Shown here: positions 8,598 through 15,900 of the stretch, piece after piece
Layout: the number at the start of each line of letters is the position of its first letter
Numbering within the stretch: the stretch's first letter is position 1
Assembly: GCA_013821865.1 (NCBI GenBank)
Contig: PNJM01000026.1
Coordinates: 1-15,900, forward strand
Direction of reading: 5' to 3'
Length of the DNA: 15,900 bases
DNA from: Rhodocyclaceae bacterium
GTDB lineage: Bacteria > Pseudomonadota > Gammaproteobacteria > Burkholderiales > Rhodocyclaceae
Made by a program: the position numbers and the translations under genes
The notes under the pieces: model-generated
Database searches by the model: none
What the model was told of the DNA's origin: nothing
Seen by the model: only the letters and a program-made list of their open reading frames with translations

Positions 8598-8960
8598 TCA
8601 GGCACGCAGCAGTTCGATGATGCTGGCGATCTCGCCGCGCAGCGATGGTGGAGGCAGGCCGTTCCCGGCAACCGCCGCAACGACGGGTTCCTTGCCGTGG
8701 TTTTCCTCGAGACGGTTGCGGGCGCCGCTGATGGTGAAACCCTCGCGATAGAGCAGTTCGCGGATGCGGCGCACCAGCAGCACCTCGTGGTGCTGGTAGT
8801 AGCGCCGGTTGCCGCGCCGCTTCACCGGCTTCAGCTGCGTGAATTCCTGCTCCCAGTAGCGCAGAACGTGCGGCTTGACGCCGCACAACTCGCTCACCTC
8901 GCCGATGGTGAAGTAACGCTTGGCCGGGATCGGCGGCAGGTCATCCTTGCTTGGCGCCAT
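8598..8960 (-). CDS. MerR-family DNA-binding regulator
   Basis: A 120-residue protein with a MerR-type winged helix-turn-helix at about residues 16-85: [20 protein letters not shown] followed by WEQEF, then [20 protein letters not shown] as wing and second helix. The remaining 35 or so residues are short and lack the cysteines of metal-sensing MerR proteins, so no effector can be proposed. A MerR-type gene directly downstream of ihfA is a recurring arrangement in beta- and gammaproteobacteria; its target genes are not established to my knowledge. Its ATG lies inside the last codons of ihfA (20-nt overlap), implying co-transcription with pheST-ihfA. It is the last protein gene before tRNA-Pro. 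Confidence 0.88.
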   Translation of the reverse strand: MAPSKDDLPPIPAKRYFTIGEVSELCGVKPHVLRYWEQEFTQLKPVKRRGNRRYYQHHEVLLVRRIRELLYREGFTISGARNRLEENHGKEPVVAAVAGNGLPPPSLRGEIASIIELLRA

Positions 8961-9249
8961 GACTGCTCAGTTTTTCGACAGCGGCCTTGAGTTTCTGGCT
9001 GGCATGGAAGGTGACGACGCGGCGCGCGGTGATGGGTATCTCCTCGCCGGTCTTGGGATTGCGTCCGGGGCGCTGCGGCTTGTCGCGCAGCTGGAAATTG
9101 CCGAAGCCGGACAGCTTGACGCTTTCGCCGCGCTCCAGAGCCGCCCTGACTTCCTCGAAAAAGCCCTCGACCATGTCCTTTGCTTCGCGCTTGTTCAGGC
9201 CGACTTTTTCAAAAAGGAGATCGGCAAGTTCCGCTTTTGTTAATGTCAT
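8941..9249 (-). CDS. ihfA: Integration host factor subunit alpha
   Basis: A 102-residue DNA-bending protein of the HU/IHF family that forms a heterodimer with IhfB and acts in recombination, replication and sigma-54 transcription. [20 protein letters not shown] and the KLSGFGNF core are typical of the alpha subunit. The DNA-contacting arm has [14 protein letters not shown] (60-73) with the intercalating proline at 65. It starts 9 nt after the pheT stop with GGGAG at 9259-9255, 5 nt from the ATG. The pheST-ihfA order is conserved in many proteobacteria, and in E. coli the pheST-ihfA transcripts are partly joined. Its 3' end overlaps the MerR-type gene. Confidence 0.96.
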   Translation of the reverse strand: MTLTKAELADLLFEKVGLNKREAKDMVEGFFEEVRAALERGESVKLSGFGNFQLRDKPQRPGRNPKTGEEIPITARRVVTFHASQKLKAAVEKLSSHGAKQG

Positions 9250-9258
9250 TTTTGCTCC

Positions 9259-11661
9259 CTATGACCGCAGCTTGGCAGCGAATTTCCGGGCGGCTGCCTC
9301 GATCATTTTGACCATCGCCGCATCGACTTCACCGTCTGACAGCGTTTTTTCAGTATCTTGCATAACTACCCGGAATGCAAGACTTTTTTTATCAGGATCA
9401 ATGCCTTTTCCGTGATAAACGTCGAACAACTCCACTTCCCGGACGATAGCCGGAGCCGCCACCTTCAGGCCGTCCAGCAATGTCCGGACCGGCAGGTCCT
9501 GGGCGACCACCAGGGCCAGGTCGCGCACCACCGCGGGGAAACGCGACACCTCGACGTAGCGCGGCAGCGGCAGGCGCAGCACCGTGTCCAGATCCAGCTC
9601 GAAAACCACCGGCGCGCTGCCCAGTTCGTACTTCTGCACCCATTGCGGATGCAGTTCGCCGACCAGGCCGGCCGACTTTCCGTCGATGATGATCGAGGCG
9701 GCGCGTCCCGGATGCAGCGCCGGATGCTCCAGGCGCTCGAAACGCGCGACGACGGGAGCCAGTAGCGCCTCCACATCGGCCTTCGCGTCGAAGAAATCGA
9801 CCCGGCGCGCGGACACGCCCCACTGCTCCGGCGCGGCCGGGCCCGCGGCCAGCGCAGCGATGCGCTTCGGCTGCAGGAAACCGGGGATATGATCCCTCTT
9901 GCTATCCCGCGGGAACTCCCTTCGGTCGTCGCGCAGGAAGCAGCGTCCGGTCTCGAACACGCGCACTCGCTCTACACGCCGCTTGAGGTTGGTCGCCAGG
10001 TTCGCCACGAGGCCGCCGATCAGGCTGGAACGCATCACGCCCATCTGGCTGGCGATGGGGTTGGCCAGCACGACAGGGTCGGCATTGGCACCGAAATCCT
10101 TTTCCCAGTCCGCATCGACGAAGGCGTAATTCACCACCTCCTGATAGTCGCGCGCAGCAAGCAGGCGGCGCACACGCCACACGCTGCGCGACTCCTCCTC
10201 TTGCGGCAGGATGGCGAGAGAGCCTTGCGGCATGCGCGCCGGGATGTTGTCGTAGCCGTGGATGCGCGCCAGCTCCTCGACCAGGTCTTCCTCGATGGCG
10301 ATATCGAAGCGGTGCGAAGGCGGCGTGACGATGAAGTTGTCGCCCTCACGCACGAAATGGAAATCCAGGCCCTTGAACAGCCGGGCGGCGACATCGCCGC
10401 CGAGCTTGATGCCGAGTATTTTCTCGGCGCGCGGCACGCGCAGGCGCACGGGTTCGCGTTTGGGCAGATGGTCGCGATTGACCGCCTCGCTTACGGGGCC
10501 GGCAACGCCGCCGCAGATCTCGATGACGAGCTGCGTGGCACGCTCCAGCGCCTCGCGCGTCGCGGCGAAATCGACGCCGCGCTCGAAGCGGTAGGAAGCA
10601 TCCGAGGAAAAGCCCATCGCACGCGCCTTGCCGGCGATCGCAGCGGGGACAAAGAACGCGCTTTCGAGGAAAAGCTCGGTGGTTGCATCGGAGATGCCGC
10701 TCTCCTCGCCGCCCATGATGCCGGCCAGGGCCAGCGCACGGGACTCGTCGGCGATCAACGCCGTATCGGCCGTAGGCTCCACCGTCTGCTCGTTGAGCAG
10801 CAGCAATGTCTCGCCTGGCCTGGGGTAGCGTACATGGACGGCACCGGACAGACGCGCGTTGTCGAAGGCGTGCAGGGGCTGTCCTAGCTCCAGCATGACG
10901 TAGTTGGTGACATCGACCACGGCGCTGATCGAGCGCAGGCCGCTGCGCTCCAGCCGGGTACGCATCCAATCGGGTGTCGCCGCTTTGGGATCGATGCCGC
11001 TGACGATACGACCGCAATAGCGCGGGCAGACCGCCGGCGCATCGAGAACGACATCCCGGCGCTTATCGATTCCCACTGGCGTCCCCGCGATCGCAGGCAG
11101 ACTGACCGGGGCTCCGGTCAGTGCGCCGACCTCGCGTGCCACTCCCTTGAGACTCAGGCAGTCGGCGCGATTGGGCGTGAGCTTGAGCGTGAGCTGCTTG
11201 TCGTCGAGGGCGAGATAGGCGCGGATATCCTCGCCCACCGGCGCGTCGGCCGGCAGGACCATGAGGCCGCTGCGGTCCTCCGGCAGGCCCAGTTCGCGCG
11301 CCGAGCAGAGCATGCCGAAGGATTCGACGCCACGCACCTTGGCGGCCTTGATTCTGATGCCGGGCAACTCGGCGCCGGCCAGCGCGCAGGGCACCTTCAT
11401 GCTGGCGGCGACATTGGGGGCGCCGCAGACGATCTGCAAGGTCTCGCCCTGGCCCGCATCGACGCGGCAGAGCTTCAGCTTGTCGGCGTCTGGATGCATG
11501 TCTACGGACAGGACATGCGCCACGACAACGCCGGTGAAGGCCGGTGCGACGCTCTGCAGGGCCTCGACTTCGAGGCCCCCCATGGTGAGGCTGTGCGCCA
11601 GCTCCGCGCTGGTAAGCGGGGGATCGACGAAGCTGCGCAGCCAGTATTCCGAAAATTGCAT
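9259..11661 (-). CDS. pheT: Phenylalanyl-tRNA synthetase beta subunit
   Basis: An 800-residue beta subunit of the alpha2-beta2 phenylalanyl-tRNA synthetase; it binds tRNA and edits mischarged Tyr-tRNA(Phe). Domains in order are: the N-terminal MQFSEYWLRSFVDP, an OB-fold tRNA-binding domain at about 40-150 (HPDADKLKLCRVD), the B3/4 editing domain at about 210-385 (DVTNYVMLELGQPLHAFD and GIMGGEESG), B5 at about 400-475, the catalytic-like core, and a C-terminal anticodon-binding FDX-ACB domain at about 706-799 (SRFPAVVRDLALVV). Length is normal (E. coli 795). The frame is open to 12060 inside pheS, but the ATG at 11661 is 2 nt after the pheS stop and starts the conserved protein. Confidence 0.97.
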   Translation of the reverse strand: MQFSEYWLRSFVDPPLTSAELAHSLTMGGLEVEALQSVAPAFTGVVVAHVLSVDMHPDADKLKLCRVDAGQGETLQIVCGAPNVAASMKVPCALAGAELPGIRIKAAKVRGVESFGMLCSARELGLPEDRSGLMVLPADAPVGEDIRAYLALDDKQLTLKLTPNRADCLSLKGVAREVGALTGAPVSLPAIAGTPVGIDKRRDVVLDAPAVCPRYCGRIVSGIDPKAATPDWMRTRLERSGLRSISAVVDVTNYVMLELGQPLHAFDNARLSGAVHVRYPRPGETLLLLNEQTVEPTADTALIADESRALALAGIMGGEESGISDATTELFLESAFFVPAAIAGKARAMGFSSDASYRFERGVDFAATREALERATQLVIEICGGVAGPVSEAVNRDHLPKREPVRLRVPRAEKILGIKLGGDVAARLFKGLDFHFVREGDNFIVTPPSHRFDIAIEEDLVEELARIHGYDNIPARMPQGSLAILPQEEESRSVWRVRRLLAARDYQEVVNYAFVDADWEKDFGANADPVVLANPIASQMGVMRSSLIGGLVANLATNLKRRVERVRVFETGRCFLRDDRREFPRDSKRDHIPGFLQPKRIAALAAGPAAPEQWGVSARRVDFFDAKADVEALLAPVVARFERLEHPALHPGRAASIIIDGKSAGLVGELHPQWVQKYELGSAPVVFELDLDTVLRLPLPRYVEVSRFPAVVRDLALVVAQDLPVRTLLDGLKVAAPAIVREVELFDVYHGKGIDPDKKSLAFRVVMQDTEKTLSDGEVDAAMVKMIEAAARKFAAKLRS

Positions 11662-11663
11662 GG

Positions 11664-12755
<1,092 letters not shown>

Positions 12756-13115
12756 TCAGGCAGAGAGGCTGGCCTTGGCCTGATTCGCAATCTGCGCGAA
12801 GGCAGGCTTGTCGAACACCGCCAGGTCGGCGAGCACCTTGCGATCCACCTCGATCGCAGCCTTCTTCAGGCCGTTCATGAGCACGCTATAGGTCATGCCC
12901 AACTCGCGCGCCGCGGCATTGATGCGGGTGATCCACAACGAACGGAACTGGCGCTTGCGCTGGCGACGGTCGCGATAAGCGTACTGTCCGGCCTTCATCA
13001 CCGCCTGCTTGGCAATGCGATAAACGCTCTTGCGACGGCCGCGATAGCCCTTGGCTGCGTCGAGTACCTTCTTGTGGCGCGCGTGCGCCGTTACACCGCG
13101 TTTGACTCGTGGCAT
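12756..13115 (-). CDS. rplT: 50S ribosomal protein L20
   Basis: A 119-residue, strongly basic protein of normal L20 length. It begins [20 protein letters not shown], then [20 protein letters not shown] and [20 protein letters not shown], all L20 hallmarks. It binds 23S rRNA early in large-subunit assembly, and in E. coli it also represses rpmI-rplT translation by binding their leader mRNA. A strong AAGGAG at 13128-13123 lies 7 nt before the ATG and overlaps the rpmI stop, so the two genes share translation signals. A strong terminator follows the stop. Confidence 0.98.
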   Translation of the reverse strand: MPRVKRGVTAHARHKKVLDAAKGYRGRRKSVYRIAKQAVMKAGQYAYRDRRQRKRQFRSLWITRINAAARELGMTYSVLMNGLKKAAIEVDRKVLADLAVFDKPAFAQIANQAKASLSA

Positions 13116-13126
13116 CTCTGGACTCC

Positions 13127-13324
13127 TTAAGCGTGGGGCAGCATGGCGCGCACGGACTTCACGTCGGCGTCATGCACCCGGGACACACCACGCAGGTGGC
13201 GCTTGGCCTTGGTGGTTTTCTTGGTCAGGATGTGGCGCTTGAACGCCTGCGAGCGCTTGATGCTGCCGCCTGGCCGCACCTTGAAGCGCTTGGCAGCGCC
13301 TTTTTTGGTCTTCATCTTCGGCAT
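13127..13324 (-). CDS. rpmI: 50S ribosomal protein L35
   Basis: A 65-residue basic protein with the L35 pattern [20 protein letters not shown], then [16 protein letters not shown]. It is a small structural component of the large ribosomal subunit. AAGGAG at 13337-13332 stands 7 nt before the ATG. It follows infC after a 140-nt leader with stem-loop potential and is followed by rplT after 11 nt, the conserved infC-rpmI-rplT order. Translation is expected to be controlled by L20 through that leader, as in E. coli (inferred). Confidence 0.98.
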   Translation of the reverse strand: MPKMKTKKGAAKRFKVRPGGSIKRSQAFKRHILTKKTTKAKRHLRGVSRVHDADVKSVRAMLPHA

Positions 13325-13464
13325 CGAAGAACTCCTTCTTTTAACATGGCCTCAGGTGACTTCCGGCTCGGAAGTGCTTTGACAACCCGCAACCACTTGT
13401 ATGGGCCAATAACGCTTTGGCCGGCCCATTCCGCCTTTCCGCTCCCGCACGAGAAGCGAAGAAT
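13325..13464 (-). promoter_or_regulatory. rpmI leader with stem-loops, candidate L20 operator
   Basis: The 140 nt between infC and rpmI are unusually long for this compact cluster. On the minus strand they contain a 7-bp hairpin ACTTCCG-AGC-CGGAAGT (13375-13359). They also contain two mutually exclusive stems: ATGGGCC/GGCCCAT (13429-13423 with 13407-13401) and GGCCAA/TTGGCC (13422-13417 with 13409-13404). The rpmI ribosome binding site follows. In E. coli the same position holds the L20 repressor sites that mimic 23S rRNA. The structure is seen; its binding by L20 is inferred from position. Confidence 0.45.
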
Positions 13465-13998
13465 TCAGTGCTTCTTCTCCTGCTTCTTGATCGGCGCCAG
13501 CACCATGATGAGCTGGCGGCCTTCCATCTTGGGGAACTGCTCGACCGTGGCATACGGCTCGAGGTCCGCCTTCACCCGCTCCAGCAGCCGGATGCCGAAT
13601 TCCTGGTGGGCCATCTCGCGGCCCCGGAAGCGCAAGGTGACTTTCGTCTTGTCGCCTTCCTGCAGGAACTTCACCAGGTTGCGCAGCTTGATCTTGTAAT
13701 CGCCTTCGTCGGTGCCGGGCCGGAACTTGACTTCCTTGACCTGGATCTGCTTCAGCTTGAGCTTGGCCTCGTGGGCCTTCTTCGCCTCGGCGTACTTGAA
13801 CTTGCCGTAGTCCATGATGCGGCAGACCGGCGGCTGGGCCATTGGGGCAATTTCCACCAGATCCACACCTGCCTCTTCGGCCAGCTTCAGCGCCGCCTGA
13901 ACCGGCACAATGCCGAGTGGCTCGCCTTCTTCCCCGATCAGTCGTATCTCGGGGGCGTTGATCTCTTCATTTAGGCGCTGCGCCTTCTGCTGTACGAT
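13465..13998 (-). CDS. infC: Translation initiation factor IF-3, AUC start
   Basis: A 177-residue IF-3 (E. coli 180), which binds the 30S subunit, prevents 50S joining and rejects non-AUG start codons. The N domain begins [20 protein letters not shown]. The family signature [15 protein letters not shown] lies at about 60-74, the linker at about 75-88, and the C domain carries [17 protein letters not shown]. The conserved N-terminus extends 30 codons beyond the nearest conventional start (a GTG at 13908) to a TGA at 14004-14002, with no ATG, GTG or TTG in frame. The only suitable start is ATC at 13998-13996, preceded by CTGGAG (GGAG 14011-14008, 9 nt away). E. coli infC uses AUU for autoregulation, so an AUC start is expected to act the same way. 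It starts 27 nt after thrS. Confidence 0.95.
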   Translation of the reverse strand: MVQQKAQRLNEEINAPEIRLIGEEGEPLGIVPVQAALKLAEEAGVDLVEIAPMAQPPVCRIMDYGKFKYAEAKKAHEAKLKLKQIQVKEVKFRPGTDEGDYKIKLRNLVKFLQEGDKTKVTLRFRGREMAHQEFGIRLLERVKADLEPYATVEQFPKMEGRQLIMVLAPIKKQEKKH

Positions 13999-14007
13999 GG
14001 TTCAAGT

Positions 14008-14011
14008 CTCC
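14008..14011 (-). promoter_or_regulatory. Shine-Dalgarno of infC
   Basis: GGAG (minus strand, within CTGGAG) lies 9 nt before the ATC proposed as the infC start. It is the only purine-rich anti-16S match in the T-rich thrS-infC gap, which supports initiation at 13998 rather than at the internal GTG at 13908, whose upstream sequence is coding and conserved. Confidence 0.65.
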
Positions 14012-14025
14012 AGAAAAACAAAAAA

Positions 14026-15900
14026 TCAGGCCACCCCTGCCCGCGCTTCGCGTTCTCGCGTCAGGCGTTCGACAAACGTCTCGAGGGACATTTGCCCGAG
14101 GTCCTGTCCGCCCCGGGCACGCACGGCGACCAACCCGGCTGCCTTCTCCTTGTCGCCGACGACGATCTGATAAGGCAGCTTTTGCAAGCTATGTTCGCGT
14201 ATTTTATAGCTAATTTTCTCATTGCGCAAATCGGAAATGGCACGCAGGCCGGCTTTGCGTAGCTTTTGTGCAACAGACTCGGCGTAATCGGCCTGGTGCT
14301 CGGAGATACTCATGACAACGGCCTGGACCGGCGCCAACCAGGGCGGGAAGGCGCCGGCATGGTGCTCGATGAGGATGCCGATGAAACGTTCCATCGAACC
14401 GAGGATTGCCCGGTGCAGCATGACAGGTTGCCGACGGACGTTGTCCTCCGCCACATATTCGGCGCCGAGCCGGCCCGGCAGCGAAAAATCGAGCTGAAGC
14501 GTGCCGCACTGCCAGACGCGGTTCAGGCAATCCTTCAGCGAGAATTCGATCTTCGGCCCGTAAAAGGCGCCCTCGCCCGGCTGCAGGTCATACTTGAGCG
14601 CCTTGGTCTCCAGAGCCTGCGCCAGCGCAGCCTCGGCCCGATCCCAGGTCTCGTCGGAACCGATGCGCTTTTCAGGCCGCGTGGACAGTTTCACGAGGAT
14701 ATCGTTGAAGCCGAAATCCGCATACACCTTGCGCAGGAGATCGATGAAGGCCGCCGACTCGGCGAGGATCTGCTCTTCGGTGCAGAAGATGTGGGCATCG
14801 TCCTGCACGAAGCCGCGCACGCGCATGATGCCGTGCAGCGCGCCCGAGGGCTCGTTGCGGTGGCACGAGCCGAACTCGGCCAGGCGCAGCGGCAGGTCGC
14901 GGTAGCTCTTGATGCCCTGGTTGAATATCTGCACGTGGCCCGGGCAGTTCATCGGCTTGACCGCGTAGTCGCGCTCCTCGGCCTTGGTGGTGAACATGTG
15001 TTCGGCGTAGTTCTCCCAGTGGCCGGAGCGCTCCCACAGCACGCGGTCCATCATCTGCGGGGTGCGCACCTCCTGGTAGCCGTGCCTGTTCAGCAGCCGG
15101 CGCATGTACTGCTCGACCTCCTGCCAGATGACCCAGCCCTTGGGGTGCCAGAACACCATGCCCGGCGCCTCGTCCTGAAGATGGAAGAGATCGAGCTGAC
15201 GGCCGAGCTTGCGATGATCGCGCTTCTCCGCTTCCTCCAGCATGTGCAGGTAGGCGTCGAGATCTTCCTTCTTCGCCCAAGCCGTGCCGTAGATCCGCTG
15301 AAGCATCTCGTTCTTCGAATCGCCGCGCCAGTAGGCGCCGGCCACCTTCATGAGCTTGAATATCTTGAGCTTGCCCGTCGATGGCACATGCGGGCCGCGG
15401 CAAAGGTCGACAAAATCGCCTTCGCGGTAGAGCGAGACATCCTGGTCGGCGGGGATTGAAGCAATGATCTCGGCCTTGTAGTGCTCGCCGATGGACTTGA
15501 AAAACGCCACCGCCTTGTCGCGGGCCCACACTTCCCGCACGACGGGGAAATCCTTCCTGGCCAATTCGGCCATGCGTTGCTCGATTTTCGCCAGATCCTC
15601 TGGCGTAAACGGACGCTTGTAGGCGAAATCGTAGTAGAAGCCGCTCTCGATCACCGGCCCGATGGTCACCTGGGCTTCGGGAAACAGTTCCTTGACGGCA
15701 TAGGCCAGCAGGTGGGCCGTCGAATGGCGGACAATCTCGATGCCCTCGGCGTCCTTGTCCGTGACGATGGCCAACCGTGCGTCATGCTCGATGCGGAACG
15801 AGGTGTCGACCAACTTTTCGTCGACCTTGCCGGCCAGCGCCGCACGGGCGAGGCCCGCGCCGATCGAGACGGCCACTTCGGCCACCGTGACCGGATTGTC
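14026..15900 (-). CDS. thrS: Threonyl-tRNA synthetase, 5' end outside the window
   Basis: The last 624 codons of threonyl-tRNA synthetase; E. coli ThrRS has 642, so roughly 15-20 N-terminal residues are missing. Visible are most of the N-terminal TGS domain, the editing domain with HSTAH at visible residues 59-63 and CRGPH at about 167-171, and the class II core. The core has MNCPGH at about 317-322 (zinc-ligand cysteine), motif 2 [17 protein letters not shown], zinc-ligand histidine in DDAHIF near 370, and motif 3 around [15 protein letters not shown]-terminal anticodon-binding domain follows ([21 protein letters not shown]). Frame and similarity continue unbroken to base 15900. It charges tRNA(Thr) and hydrolyses mischarged Ser-tRNA(Thr). 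infC follows after 27 nt. Any autoregulatory leader would lie outside the window. Confidence 0.97.
   Translation of the reverse strand, partial: DNPVTVAEVAVSIGAGLARAALAGKVDEKLVDTSFRIEHDARLAIVTDKDAEGIEIVRHSTAHLLAYAVKELFPEAQVTIGPVIESGFYYDFAYKRPFTPEDLAKIEQRMAELARKDFPVVREVWARDKAVAFFKSIGEHYKAEIIASIPADQDVSLYREGDFVDLCRGPHVPSTGKLKIFKLMKVAGAYWRGDSKNEMLQRIYGTAWAKKEDLDAYLHMLEEAEKRDHRKLGRQLDLFHLQDEAPGMVFWHPKGWVIWQEVEQYMRRLLNRHGYQEVRTPQMMDRVLWERSGHWENYAEHMFTTKAEERDYAVKPMNCPGHVQIFNQGIKSYRDLPLRLAEFGSCHRNEPSGALHGIMRVRGFVQDDAHIFCTEEQILAESAAFIDLLRKVYADFGFNDILVKLSTRPEKRIGSDETWDRAEAALAQALETKALKYDLQPGEGAFYGPKIEFSLKDCLNRVWQCGTLQLDFSLPGRLGAEYVAEDNVRRQPVMLHRAILGSMERFIGILIEHHAGAFPPWLAPVQAVVMSISEHQADYAESVAQKLRKAGLRAISDLRNEKISYKIREHSLQKLPYQIVVGDKEKAAGLVAVRARGGQDLGQMSLETFVERLTREREARAGVA

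Noticed and set aside
9889..10887. 332-codon plus-strand open frame across pheT
   Set aside because: Antisense to pheT with no recognisable protein features.
14266..15459. 397-codon plus-strand open frame across thrS
   Set aside because: Antisense shadow of thrS, His/Leu/Arg-rich with no family resemblance or ribosome binding site.

Overview
The window looks like a chromosomal housekeeping segment from a high-GC betaproteobacterium, possibly Rhodocyclales-like. This rests on base composition, strongly proteobacterial protein sequences, and two conserved gene orders lying back to back: thrS-infC-rpmI-rplT-pheS-pheT-ihfA-merR-like-tRNA-Pro and surE-pcm-nlpD-rpoS. The taxonomic placement is inference. 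I see no insertion sequence, prophage, CRISPR array, toxin-antitoxin pair or other accessory element, and no stretch over 300 bases without a gene.

Left part (1-5181). The 5' end of a histone-deacetylase-like hydrolase gene runs leftward out of the window (1-196, minus). Divergent from it is a tightly packed plus-strand set: a MoxR-type AAA+ ATPase, a DUF58 membrane protein, a TgpA-like membrane transglutaminase and an MltB-type lytic transglycosylase. Spacings are 5 nt, a 20-nt overlap and an ATGA overlap, so the four are probably one operon with an envelope or peptidoglycan role.

Middle part (5178-8544, all minus). tRNA-Pro(GGG), surE, pcm, nlpD and rpoS form the classical stationary-phase and repair cluster. 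surE/pcm and pcm/nlpD share ATGA overlaps, and nlpD/rpoS are 10 nt apart. The rpoS and mltB stop codons converge and overlap, leaving no room for a terminator.

Right part (8598-15900, all minus). This is the translation cluster, read from thrS (5' end outside the window) through infC, rpmI, rplT, pheS, pheT, ihfA and a MerR-type regulator. Regulatory details visible here are: infC almost certainly starts at a non-canonical AUC codon; the 140-nt rpmI leader has stem-loops where L20 autoregulation would be expected; and a perfect 16-bp palindromic terminator ends only 11 nt before the pheS start.

I found no convincing undescribed system. The items most worth checking are regulatory: the AUC start, the terminator before pheS, the rpmI leader, the overlapping rpoS/mltB ends, the mismatched T-stem of tRNA-Pro, and the translational coupling of mltB to tgpA.
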